Below are positions 12,084 through 22,845 of a stretch of 64,000 nt of DNA, piece by piece. This DNA is from Mixophyes australis. Taxonomy: Eukaryota > Chordata > Amphibia > Anura > Limnodynastidae. Position 1 is the first letter of the stretch. The number at the start of each line of letters is the position of its first letter. Both the position numbers and the translations under genes were made by a program. Below the pieces are notes generated by a model. The model was not told the DNA's origin. It did not search any database and saw only the letters and a list, made by a program, of their open reading frames with translations. The stretch spans positions 339,703,375 to 339,767,374 of the forward strand of contig JAVHZZ010000003.1 of assembly GCA_036250195.1 (NCBI GenBank). Reading direction: 5' to 3'.

Positions 12084-12217
12084 GGGGTGTCTTCCGTTCA
12101 TTGGCTGTTACTTGAAGACTTAAAACAGACATTAGAAGAGCTCAAGTGTGTCTCTTACCAATTTGTGGACTTACGGAGAAAAGCAGTTTACCTAGAAGAA
12201 CACTGCAATAAGAAAAG
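12084..12217 (+). other. Candidate coding exon, unassigned
   Basis: A 134-bp open segment lies between TATCTCAG and a donor AAAAG/GTATTT. It encodes a charged, helix-like peptide containing LLLEDLKQTLEELK and DLRRKAVYLEEH, compatible with a coiled coil. The acceptor has only a weak pyrimidine tract and I cannot name a homologue. It could be a chance ORF. Confidence 0.25.
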
Positions 12218-12229
12218 GTATTTTGCATT

Positions 12230-12355
12230 TAGTGGTGGAAGTGGGCTGGTATCTGGTAGTATGCCATACCGCCACTTCTCCTACTGCCTTCATTGTAAAG
12301 CTATAAACTCACATTTTCCGTTCCGCCACTTATAAATTTCCACTTCGACCACTGG
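12230..12355. repeat. Short interspersed repeat with CAGTGGTCGAAGTGG ends, copy 1
   Basis: Left end AGTGGTGGAAGTGGGCTGGT, right end CCACTTCGACCACTGG. The interior has CATACCGCCACTTCTCCTAC. Related copies lie at 43212-43345 and 58367-58511 in the opposite orientation. Size and ends suggest a MITE, but no target duplication was found. Confidence 0.7.
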
Positions 12356-13427
12356 GTAGAGTCATAAATTATAGCCACATAGTGATGGTAGTTTTGCCAA
12401 CAATGGAGGTCACTTACGTAGGGCACCGGATGCGCATCGCAAAAATGCCATGGTATTGCACTAGCGTGCCTCGATGCTCCACCCGCTTCAAGGTCTGCTT
12501 TTGGGAGCCAGTCCACAAAGTAGAAAGGCAGAAAAAGCTGAAGAGTCCCACTGTGCAAAAGTGTAAACGCCCCATCGAAGTCCAGCCTCCTACACTTGTA
12601 GTGCTATCCTTTCAATCAAGTATACATTTTTATTTTCTCATAAAAAAATACTGGGTTTAGCCTCACATCTGACAGAATCATGACAGTGTGCAAACATCGG
12701 AGCCGTTTTTATGGCAGTGACAACGTTCATTTTATTACATTCATTGTATTACATTACTAGGAGTGTTCCTGGAAATACGCTTATCCACTAAAACATAACA
12801 TGGATGTGCAAAACGTGTCTGCTCATTATCTATGAATCACTGTGCTGAGCCCAATCCTCCTCTCAGCCTGTGCAAACGGCTCCTGCTCCACAAATGCAGC
12901 CCTTTTGCTCAGTCAATGTAACCTCAGTCGTGCAAATAGAGGAGCGCTTGGGTATAAAGGTGTTTAGTGCTGTGAAGGAGCCGTTGAGGGCTTCATAGTG
13001 ACTTCTTATGACTGTATTTTTTTTTTTATTTGTCAAATTATTTTATAATCACTGTGCAGGACGCTTATGCCTCTCCAATAGCTTTGTACAGCAGTTTGTC
13101 CTCGTTTGGTGGTATATCTTGCGCTATTCACTAAATAATCCTGTCACATAGTTTCCATCCGGGCCCTTCTATATGTCTCTATAAAACAAACCCCTGCTAT
13201 TGGGAAGCAGATAAGAAGTATTCCCCACCATAGTCCAGTCTGCTAAAAAAATGAAAAATGCAATTTTGAATATTAAAATACTTTTAAAACACCCACACCA
13301 TCACCCCCACCGCCAACCCAGAACTCTGGATGTGTCAATCAGAAAGATTTGGAAGAGAGACTGTTGTATTGTCTCTCCTGTGACTCTGATTGTTTGGAAG
13401 TTTCAAACAATGAGAGTTGTGGGAAAA
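12356..13427. other. No gene recognised
   Basis: Includes short open frames at 12382-12660 and 13251-13463 with no recognisable domain. Confidence 0.45.
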
Positions 13428-13757
13428 TGTCACCACTTCTGCCTCACAGCGCTGGGGTCATGAGTTCAATTTCCGACCATGGCCTTATCTGTGAGGACTT
13501 TGTATGTTATCCCCGTCTTTGCGTGGGTTTCCTCCGGGTGCTCCGGTTTCCTCCCACACTCCAAAAACATACTAGTAGGTTAATTGGCTGCTATCAAAAA
13601 TTTACCCTAGTCTCTGTCTCTCTCTGTCTGTCTGTCTGTGTATGTTAGGGAATTTAGATTGTAAGCTCCAATGAGGCAGGTACTGATGTGAGTAAGTTCT
13701 CTGTACAGAGCTGCATAATCAGTGGCGCAATATAAATAAATGGTGATGATGATGATT
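13428..13757 (+). mobile_element. SINE-like element, copy 1
   Basis: Contains a tRNA-like B-box region (GAGTTCAATTTCCGACC), the conserved body GTGGGTTTCCTCCGGGTGCT and CCAAAAACATACTAGTAGG, a (TCTG)n tract, then TTGTAAGCTCCAATGAGG, AGTGGCGCAATATAAATAAA and a (GAT)n tail. The first part of the head is missing. Other copies: 42608-42950, 55682-56007, 60604-60863, with fragments at 15970-16066 and 56741-56928. Confidence 0.85.
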
Positions 13758-13969
13758 CATATGTACAGTGTGGTTCCTGGTGGCTGCAAACCCCTCTGAT
13801 ACATGGGGAATGGTATGAAACTGTTTACCAATATTTGCCACGGCCTGGGAAACCAAAAATACTTTATACTTTGAATACTACAGTATATTGCAAACTCCCA
13901 CCTTCTTCTAAATGAATGTAAATAAAAAAAACCCATTACATTATAATTCACCGGGGGACACTGAGGGGG

Positions 13970-14095
13970 TGTACAAACTAAAGGTGCTATAGGATATAAG
14001 AACCAATCAGATTATAGCAGTCATTTTTCTACTACAATTTAGAAAATGAAAGAGAACATCTGACTAGTTGCTATGGGTTACAAATCCCTTTTCCT
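13970..14095. mobile_element. CCAAT-bearing MITE, degraded copy
   Basis: AAGAACCAATCAGATTATAGC followed about 55 bp later by ATCTGACTAGTTGCTATGGG is the core of the same family as 14122-14290, more diverged and without clear ends. Confidence 0.6.
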
Positions 14096-14121
14096 GTGAA
14101 CCAGTTGTTATAAAAGTCCCA

Positions 14122-14290
14122 GGGGTATATTTACTAAACTGCGGGTTTGAAAAAGTGGAGATGTTGCCTATAGCAACCAATCAGATTCTAGCTGTCAATT
14201 TGTAGAAAGTAAATGATAACCAGAATCTGATTGGTTGCTATAGGCAACATCTCCACTTTTTAAAACCCGCAGTTTAGTAATTCTAGCCCC
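14122..14290. mobile_element. CCAAT-bearing MITE, well preserved copy
   Basis: Long inverted repeats: GGGGTATATTTACTAAACTG at the left, and CAGTTTAGTAATTCTAGCCCC at the right. The arms contain TAGCAACCAATCAGATTCTA and its complement. Other copies: 20684-20859, 51575-51715, 52393-52561. Confidence 0.88.
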
Positions 14291-14675
14291 TAGACTGAAT
14301 ATGCACACCATTTATTATATCCCTTTGTTTATGCATTAATCTCCTTCCCATTCACAATCAGGTAGTTATCTCTTGTATTCCATATGTCGTTATGTCCAAC
14401 CTCCAAGCTCCCCCTGCTGGACTGAAGATCTTATACATGATACTAGACCCAATCGTCAATTCTTATACACCATCCTGCTGTTACGGAGGGGAGGAGGACT
14501 TTACAATAGTTACTTAGTGATGAGATGGACTAGAGCATGAAGAGTGTGTATTTGAAAAACTATCATCCACTTTCCTCTCATTGCCTCCTCTTTGCCTGGA
14601 TTTTTGTATAAAGTCTTGTGAGTGCTTATGTTTTGTTTTGAATGTAAAATGATTACATATAGCAATTTATTTAGG

Positions 14676-14900
14676 AGGTAAATGTATCAAGCTGTGATTT
14701 GTTTCAGCGATTTCAAAATGCTGCAAATCGCTCAACATCACCGGCGATTTTATGCGCAAAGTCACCCTATGTATTAACCTGCAATTTGGACATTCCAAAT
14801 TCCAATCTCCGGCGATGTATGTCGATTTTAAAACACCTATCCCACCGGCGTTTTAGTCAAACTTGCCAGAGTTTGAACAGAAACAGGAACTCGCCTGAGA
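14676..14900. mobile_element. MITE fragment (GGTAAATGTATCAAGCTG)
   Basis: The start GGAGGTAAATGTATCAAGCT and repeated CGATTT/GGCGATTT modules resemble one end of a common frog MITE. The other end is not visible. Confidence 0.4.
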
Positions 14901-15116
14901 TTCAACAGAAACAGAAACTAGCCCAAAATTCAATAGAAAAAAAAGCATGTTGTTAGAGCTATCTGGCCATTATTAGCATAATAGAAGGTACAATACAAGT
15001 TTTCATAATGAGGGTAGTCATGATTTCTTGTTTAGGGGAGCAAAAAATGTTATTATCTTACAGGGGCCAAATTATTTTATGAATATATTAGTGGGCCAAA
15101 TTTCTGATATAGCAGC

Positions 15117-15224
15117 AGTTAATATTTCCAGATGGGGACAGCATAAAGTACATACTTGTGGCATGCAGCTTGTATTGTCACAAGCATGTACTTTAAATGG
15201 TGCCCCAATCTGGAAATACTAACT
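15117..15224. repeat. 108-bp inverted repeat
   Basis: AGTTAATATTTCCAGATGGGG at 15117-15137 is mirrored by CCCCAATCTGGAAATACTAACT at 15203-15224. AAAGTACATACTTGTG is mirrored by CACAAGCATGTACTTT. It is probably a small MITE. Confidence 0.65.
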
Positions 15225-15237
15225 GTTGCCACATCAG

Positions 15238-15546
15238 CAGGCCCGGTGCTCCCATTAGGCAAAGTTAGGCACTTGCCTAGGGCGCCGGGCTCTGGAGGGC
15301 GCCACAGAATAATAAAAGACTTTAAAACTGTGCGGCGACCGCTGACCATACCTGTCACGGCCGCCGCACAGCATTCAGATGCACGGGGAGGGGTAAAGAG
15401 GCTATTTTGTCACCACCGCCGCCTCTCTGCTCCGTCTCCTCCCCTCCACTTACTAGTGTCAGTGAGTGGAGGGGAGGAGACGGAGCAGAGAGGCAGCGGT
15501 GGTGAGACAAGGTAAGGAGAGGAGGGAGGAGGGCGGCGATTTTTCC
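15238..15546 (-). mobile_element. hAT MITE (CAGGCCCGGTGCTCCC), truncated copy
   Basis: Inverted relative to 61727-62110 and highly similar to it: CAGGCCCGGTGCTCCCATTA at the start, TTGCCTAGGGCGCCGGGCTC, and a GC-rich hairpin whose arms contain GCTCCGTCTCCTCCCCTCCA. The far terminus is missing after GGCGGCGATTTTTCCG. The open frames in it arise from the GC-rich palindrome. Confidence 0.8.
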
Positions 15547-15589
15547 GTAGCACACAAATACTTGACAGCTTATTTGTAAACTGAAATTT

Positions 15590-15745
15590 AAAGTTGATAT
15601 TTGTGTGATACATGAAAAAACAGTCAGTATTTAACTTATGTGCAAAACAGAATACTAATTTGCACCCCTTGCATTGTAACATGGTTTTGTCCAGGAGACT
15701 TAAATAAGAAACTTCTTAATTTAAGATCCTTAATGAATCAGGCCC
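15590..15745 (-). mobile_element. MITE fragment ending CTTAATGAATCAGGCCC
   Basis: It ends in TCCTTAATGAATCAGGCCC. Its interior (GCACCCCTTGCATTGTAACA, GTCCAGGAGA) matches the complement of the fragment at 25856-25960. Similar termini occur at 46460 and 61041. Confidence 0.5.
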
Positions 15746-15811
15746 TAAGTTCTTATTTGTCAGCAGCCAATTAATATACCAGTATGTTTTAGGACTGTTG
15801 GGGGAAACCAT

Positions 15812-15961
15812 CAGGGGAGGGCTGACAAATTTTATCCCAGGGGGCAAAACTCAACTCAGCGGCCTATTAGGAACAAGGGAAAAAAATACAGGTGTCCCAG
15901 CAAACTAGCCCAAGGTAGCGCACTATGGGACCAGGTGCCCTCCCAGCCCAGCCTGCCCCTG
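15812..15961. mobile_element. hAT MITE, 150 bp
   Basis: Starts CAGGGGAGGGCTGACAAA, ends CAGCCCAGCCTGCCCCTG. Perfect 8-bp target duplication GAAACCAT at 15804-15811 and 15962-15969. A second member in the opposite orientation is at 44734-44874, and a fragment at about 41970-42040. Confidence 0.88.
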
Positions 15962-15969
15962 GAAACCAT

Positions 15970-16066
15970 ACAAACATACATGCAAACTCAAAACAGATGT
16001 AGTCAATATCAGAACCGAACCCATGATCCCAATGTTGTGAGATAGCTATGCTAACTACTGTGCCAC
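15970..16066 (-). mobile_element. SINE-like element fragment
   Basis: Reverse-strand head of the SINE family: AACCGAACCCATGATCCCAA, then GCTAACTACTGTGCCACCG. Diverged and lacking most of the body. Confidence 0.55.
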
Positions 16067-19000
16067 CGAAATGCCCATATTTCGGGGCAATTCGAGAACA
16101 ACAGTCAGAGAGGTTTTCCAGTTGTATCCAGCTAACAGCCATTAGAACTGGTACTGATGAATAATTGTAGTACTCAGTAAGTCTACACTGTACAACGCAC
16201 TGCTAGAAAGGTAGAGCTGGAAACGCATCACATTTTTCCAAGGGCACCTACATGAAAGGATCTGACTGTGTGGAAAATATGCAAGAGATTGTCATAACAA
16301 AACCTTAATTGCCAGTTTAGATATCTGTCCTTCCAGGGAAAGGCTGCAAAATATGGAATCTAAAGCAAACAATGTAAAGTGAGACATGTTAACAAGTCTG
16401 TTGTGGCGTCTGGGAAAATATACTTATCTCAAGAACATCCTGTAATTCTAATAAATGACACTGGTGTTCTTGAGAATGAAAGCAGAGATAAGAAGAAGTA
16501 TACTTATGTGGAAAGTAGTTATTTGTTCTGGCAATGGCTTAACGACTGTTCTGATACTTGTGCTATACAAAGAAGTATCATGTGAAGTCTGTGCAAAGTT
16601 TGGTTTTCTGGAAGTGGTAACATTCTGTGCCGCCTGTTTCATTCACAGGGAAGAGATGATATCTTGATGTCAGTATCATTTGTATATCATAGCGTGTGGG
16701 GTTGGAGGCCAATCTAAGAATTACAATCTAGCATGCATAGCCTTTACCCATGGGAGCTTGCAGCCATACCAGCTGGTGTAGTAATAAGTGCCAGTGACAC
16801 ACCTGATTGTGTTTGACATGTAGTGGATCACAAGCACTTGTACTTGCATTTGGAGTGGAAGAATGGAGGACACTATTGACCCCAATGAATTTAACGTAAG
16901 TAAATGGTGCAGGCAGCGATGGAAAAACTGTGCTAAATCATTCCCAAGTGCATATGCTAGTGGGTATGTGGTCATTGGCACCAATGGGTTCCATCCCCCT
17001 ACATGCTTGCATGGTATTACTAGTGTTAAAAAAAATTAGTAAAAATATGTATTTTGATGCCAATTGGTACCGAAGATTAGATCTCTCAGAGAAGAAATGG
17101 TTAGTTTCAGGTGTATAACTAAAGGGAATTGACAGATTGAGCAAAAGAATGTCATAATGCTCACCATTAGCCATGGAGAAACAAGGGAGATAAGGTGAGA
17201 TAAGGGGGAGATAAAATATGGGGTGATTATACGTGCACTGGGTAGAAACTGATGCAAAGGACACAGGAGGCAACACAATAGGTGATGGAGTAGAAGTAAA
17301 AAGAATGAAACAATGCAGGTTGTACACAAGGCAAGAAGTGGAGCGACAGACGGGAAAAATCACAGGAAGGAAGCCTAAAGTAAAAGTTAAAGTACGTGAA
17401 AACAAAGAGGGCAGACAATGCCGACCGTACTATAATAGCAATCCGTTCAGCCTGAAAGAGCGTGTAATAAGACTGTAAAAAGTACTCTTTGCTGGAGATA
17501 AGCCTGGAACCAAGATAGGTTTTATGTATATTTATTGTTTTATGTGTATTACGTCCTGTTTTGTGTGTTATGGGTTTTGAGCATAGATTGAGTATGTACA
17601 ATGTATGAGTGTCCCTACCATGTATTCCCCATGACGCCCCATGCGCTCCCACCTTTACAGCCTCTGCCCCTTTTTTATGTCCATTGTTATGTGCGTATTG
17701 TCGCTAACCAATAACGATTGTCGAACCTCGATTTGTGTTTCCAACGCACAAAGATTTATTCGCAAATAGTAGAATAATATGCTCAAGCGAAGTGATAATA
17801 AATACAGCCGTTACTTATCGCAGACGCTCTGGATCCAGTGTGCAGTCATTCAATCCTGAAGTCTGGGGACAAGATGTCTGAACACTAGATGTGAAGCTGC
17901 TGCTTATATACACAGAGAAAAACAGTAATACAATGAAGGTGGTATAGCTTGCATTTATTGGTCCAGGTCTCAGGAAGGTCCAAGGGGTTGTCAATCATTG
18001 GCTAGTTCATCCTAAGGAATCCAAAGGAGGGGGTCACCTCTCCAGGGGGTATGCTCGGCTCTTCCCGCCAAGATTCCTTAGTCTTAATTAATTCATAATT
18101 CCCTATCATTCATAACTTGTGTATGCAGAGTGAACCAAACAGTAGGATATGTAAAGAGGTTTATTATGATATCACTCATGATATGATTCCTTCAACCTGT
18201 TCCGTGTATTTCACTAATATGCATGTAACTCTGATATAACATATAAATACTACTATATTTCGACATAACTGACTATGTGTTGCAACTACCATTAATGTAT
18301 ACTATTTTATAAGTATGCGTGTTTGTGCGAATGTATGGTAAAAGACCAATTACTGTTGCTGCCACGTGTAGTGGATGCGTACTCCCTTTCACGCCGTAGC
18401 ATGCCCTTGTACGTCGTAGCGTACCGTACGCATCTTTTCAGACAAAGACAACCAAGTTTGCTCGACTTTAATTGAAATGACTTTATCCAATTTGCTGACT
18501 TCGACACCATGATATTGTATCCCCTGTATTATTCTACATGTTGAAAGTAACTACTTATATCTATTTTGATTTTGATGTATGAACGCCTGCCTAGAAAATC
18601 TTCTCTTGTTTTGTATGGTGGATGTTATTCTTGGTATTATTCTTCTTTACATGGTGGAAAAGAACAAATCCCACTATTACTTCTGTACACTGGATGTCAT
18701 TCTCAGCACCTATTTTACCACTGGGAATTGGATGTCACTGTAAATGACTTCTTGCCAGCCCTCCCCTGGGTGTAAGAGCGCACTGGGGGAGATAAATCCT
18801 GGTCTCTATTTTTTGGATAACGTTAGACATTTGAAGGCTGCATAAATTATATAATATTTTGGGTATTACTATATTCTTGAACAACATATCATATGTTGCT
18901 TAAGTGGACAGTATTTTTTGTGTAATAATAATAATAATAATAAGTATATTTCTATTATATATACTACGTGATCTCATGCTAAATTTCAAGACGGTCCCTG

Positions 19001-19880
19001 AAAATTCTCCACTGGAGCCAGAAAAACCAATCATATAACTAAGAATAGGTTTAATAGGGATAAGTAGATAGCAAACTAGACAATGAAAGGCAGAAAAAGT
19101 TGACATTAATTTAATATTTTATTACATCACGCGTCATAATAAATACTAAAATTGTCTGTTTAAATACATATAAATAGCTATAATGTTTATTTGACATCTC
19201 TTTTATTATTGGCTGTATTCAAAGATGAATTCCATCTATTTTTACTCTTCCGTACCCTGTTCATTCCACATTCTCTGCTGACCTCCGAATTGCTGAAGCA
19301 TTGAAATGATCATTGTCTGTCGCAGGCTCAATCGAGATTCCACAATTGCTAGTTCTGTGGCAATTTTCCTCACAACCAATAAACAAATAATACTTCAAGT
19401 TCTGAACTGCTCAGATATTTTGAATAACCTTTCTATTGACATGTTTTTCATGATTTTGAATAGAAAAAATGATTTACGAAAGAAAGAAAATAAAATATGT
19501 ATGACGAAGGAAACAAATAGCTACATTTGAAGTAAAGTGCTTGAAATCGGAAGTCATTAGGCCTAAAACCAGGACATATTTGAACATCTTTAAGTTGTCC
19601 TTAAAACGTGTCCTATATTTAAGTCATGGATTTATCCCTTCCACTTTGCCAGTTATACAGTGGAATGAGTTTTTCATGGTGTTATGCAGATGGTTAAAGG
19701 ATAACACCACCCCAAAACAAAAAGTGAATCTTGGACGGTGTGTAATAAAATAAGAATTCGCGCAAGGTGCGTTTCATTCTCCTGCATACACCAAGTGCCC
19801 AATCCGGTAACTAATAAATTTCACTCTACTCTGTCCTCTGTTTGTTTCTGTCTGACAGGCTGAGCTGGTGTTGACCCCTT
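16067..19880. other. No gene recognised
   Basis: A long stretch with short ORFs only, the largest 155 codons at 16938-17405 minus, low in complexity. The block at about 17700-18500 (TTTATTCGCAAATAG, TTATTGGTCCAGGTCTC, CACGCCGTAGCATG) has retroelement-LTR flavour, but I could not define ends or a duplicate. An (AAT)n microsatellite lies at 18922-18943. Confidence 0.4.
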
Positions 19881-19887
19881 TCTATAT

Positions 19888-19960
19888 ACAAGTCTGGGAT
19901 CTCTTATCCGGAAACCTTGTATCAAAAAGAATCTGAAATATAGAAAAGAAAAAAGTAAAT
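19888..19960 (+). repeat. Fragment with GGGATCTCTTATCCGGAAACC
   Basis: GGATCTCTTATCCGGAAACC resembles a terminal motif of a DNA-transposon family familiar from Xenopus. Only the fragment is visible. Confidence 0.35.
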
Positions 19961-20566
19961 TATTGTTGAATTTCACTTATAGTCTCAGAAGCAGATGATT
20001 ACCAAGATCTGTGTCATATAAGTTAGTGCGGAGGGAAATGCCTGGGACGGTGTGGGGAAAGAGGTGTGGAATTTTTAAATGTGGTTTAATAGAGTTTAGG
20101 CGTTAAAATGCAGAATAAATCCTTCTCTAGAAAACCTGAAAATGCAAGCATTCCAAATTATATTATATAGGGCTAATCCAAGACATAGACAGTAGATATA
20201 ATACCTGTACCTAATGGTCATAAACTAGAAAGTTCCAAACAATTATCCAAAGAGAACATCCTTTCCGGGGGCTTAACTGAATAGAACTTTAAGGATGTTG
20301 TTGTCCTCTTTTAGTCTACACCACAACGCAAACAAGAAAGGTCGTCAGGTGTGTGTGTAACTCACATCAACTTGGGACGCAGAACATCTCATGTAGCTCA
20401 ATCTGTGAAGCACCATAAAACCATTAATAAAATAAATTATATTTTAATTTTAGTAAACTCAAACAATATATACATTAATCACTGCAGTAAAACATAAATA
20501 AAAAATACAATTTAATATAAACAAAAAGCTAACTAAAAAAATCTTATAATGAGGCTCTAGGACAGG

Positions 20567-20880
20567 CCTGGCCAACCTGTGGCTCTGCAGGGGTCGTGAA
20601 ACTCCAAGTCCCTCCATGCCCTGCCATCTATCGGCTGGCTATCTACTGGCAAGCATGCCGGGGCTTGTAGTTTCACAACCCCTGGGGGTATATTTACTAA
20701 ACTGCGGGTTTGAAATAGTGGAGTTGTTTTCAATAGCAACCAATCAAATTCTAGCTGTCATTTTGTGCAATGTACTAAATAAATGATAACTCAAATCTGA
20801 TTGGTTGCTGTAGGCAACATCGCCACTTTTTGAACACTCAGTTTAGTAAACATAGCCCCTGCAGAGCCATAGGTTTGTCT
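20567..20880. mobile_element. Palindromic MITE interrupted by a second MITE
   Basis: The outer element is a diverged relative of 9074-9216: GCCTGGCCAACCTGTGGCTC to the left, and GCAGAGCCATAGGTT to the right. Its distal arm is split at TTTCACAACCCCTG by the CCAAT-bearing MITE at 20684-20859. This gives the relative age of the two insertions. Confidence 0.75.
20684..20859. mobile_element. CCAAT-bearing MITE, nested copy
   Basis: GGGGGTATATTTACTAAACT at the left, and GTTTAGTAAACATAGCCCC at the right, with TAGCAACCAATCAAATTCTA in the arm. Nested in the older palindromic MITE. Confidence 0.85.
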
Positions 20881-20899
20881 TCTATCCTAAGGAAGCCCC

Positions 20900-21520
20900 T
20901 GCTTTGAGGGGTGAAACGCGTAGATTGGAAGAATCATATATCTACATACCAATGTTTTATACTGAGAGAGACCACTGTGCATTCGCGAATCTTATAAACT
21001 CCCGAACTAACAGACAGGACGTTCGATATTTGGAACGCAGGCTTGCATTCCAAATTATAGTAAGCTACAGGGGGACCAGTGAACGAGCTGGGGGTGGCGG
21101 TGCACAGCGTCTACGGAAGGAAAAGTTCACCTTATGGAGCCCCTACATGTCTGATAACACTTTGGACTATTGATATCGTTATGAGATACCACTTGAACTT
21201 TATTTGAACTCCAATTGTAAGTACCTTTCATTCTACTAAGTTTTTTATTTATTTTTTCCTTTTTTTGTGTCTACACATTTTAGGTCCTTTTTCTATATCT
21301 CTATCTATATTGGAGTCTATTGAGAGCCTGCTTTTGGACATTTTTTTTGGACATTTACCATGAGATCACATAGTGCACAATCACCATTTGGATTTTGAAC
21401 TTTTATATTCATTCTATGCATATCCATGTGAGATTTATATATAGAAGATTTTCTTCCTCTTTTTTAATCTTGCTATACCATTTTCTATATAACCATTTTT
21501 TTTATATATCATGTTTTGCC
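20900..21520 (+). repeat. Anuran repeat with a GAAACGCGT motif
   Basis: GGGGTGAAACGCGTAGATTGG at about 20909 is the complement of the ACGCGTTTC motif at 5475 and 22203. Downstream TTGGACTATTGATATCG and a donor-like AATTGTAAGTACC are of a kind I recall from frog repeat families. Limits uncertain. Confidence 0.35.
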
Positions 21521-21523
21521 AAT

Positions 21524-21525
21524 TA

Positions 21526-21567
<42 letters not shown>
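21524..21567. repeat. (TA)n microsatellite
   Basis: Uninterrupted TA run. Confidence 0.95.
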
Positions 21568-21572
<5 letters not shown>

Positions 21573-22701
21573 AATTATTTGTTTATTATATTTGCCTTGT
21601 TAGATTTATTAGTTTTTTTAAAATGTTTCCACCATATCCCAACTTTGCACCATGGGTCCTTTTTAATCTGTTTGTTACATGGCACCTACTAGGGAAATTT
21701 GTGGAATTCATCCCCTACAGACCCACATTGGCAGCTACACGTACCATACCGCATAGTGCAGAGCAGCGCTGTTGTCCCTACTTCTTTCTCGTTACTATAC
21801 GTTGGCCAGGCCTGCTCTAGGAGAATCACAATAATGGTATACAGCTTAATATAGAATAGTTATTAGACTTAGTACCATTTTCAAAAGTCAGTAAGGAATA
21901 AACCACAATCCCATAAATTGATATTAATTCTCATAGAAAAAGCAGTTCTTAAGGAGCAAATGTTCTACTGTGTATGAAACTATAAAGTGCACTTTATAAA
22001 AACAGGTCAATCAGCACAAATAAAGACTTTTAGCAAAGTGTGTATTTGCAGATTGAAGAATGCTCTCATAGACTCAGTACATCATTCTGTGGAGCATAAA
22101 TCAGCAACAGTACAAACTGTATAGTTCCTATGAAAAAAAACCACTGAATACAAATGCTGGGCCACCATACCTCATAAATGACCACCTCTGTGCAAAAACC
22201 CTACGCGTTTCGGCTGCCTCTCTTGTTTGTGTTTTGGTGTAGAAAATTCCAAATTAATTTTTATTCTAAACTCCACAATCTGTAATATAAACAAGATAGA
22301 TTATGAACTTACACATGAATCAAACGCCTTTATCTGCAATGACGCTCACGGTTAAGGGAGGAGGAAGTAAGTGCTTATACAGCACATGGACAGCGTAGCT
22401 AAAGTGCACATGTGTGTTTTAACGCTGTTTCAGCTGAATGATTTCCTGCTACATGAATAAAAAAATACATGGAGTATAAAAAATGCATGTATCCCTGTGA
22501 TGCACTGAATTAAATGTAATGCTAATACAACGCATGAAAAACAAATCCCTGCACATGTATTACTCATGAACATAATGCACCTAAAACGAGAATGGCTTTG
22601 TGTATGCAAATAGAGAAAAAGAAACATTTACACAATAAATTTAAGTCAAAACCTCCTTTGTACTGTACAGCCTGTTATACTTGTAGACATCAACTAGGCA
22701 A
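21568..22701. other. No gene recognised
   Basis: AT-rich. Holds ACGCGTTTCGGC at 22203-22214, probably part of a repeat of the same type as 4550-5560. Confidence 0.45.
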
Positions 22702-22845
22702 GTGTTGGCTAACTTGTGACACTCCAGGTGTTTGTGAAACTACAAGTCCCAGCATACCCTTCCAGCAATAAGCTGCTATATATTGGCAAAGCATGCTGGG
22801 ACTTGTAGTTTCACAACACCTGGATTGTCACAGGTTAGCCAACAC
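22702..22845. mobile_element. Palindromic MITE, GTGTTGGCTAAC ends, copy 2
   Basis: Almost identical to 9074-9216, including AAGTCCCAGCATACCCTTCC and the CAGCAATAAGCTGCTATAT centre. Confidence 0.88.

Noticed and set aside
17700..18500. Possible solo LTR
   Set aside because: No defined TG/CA ends, target duplication or partner copy could be found by eye.
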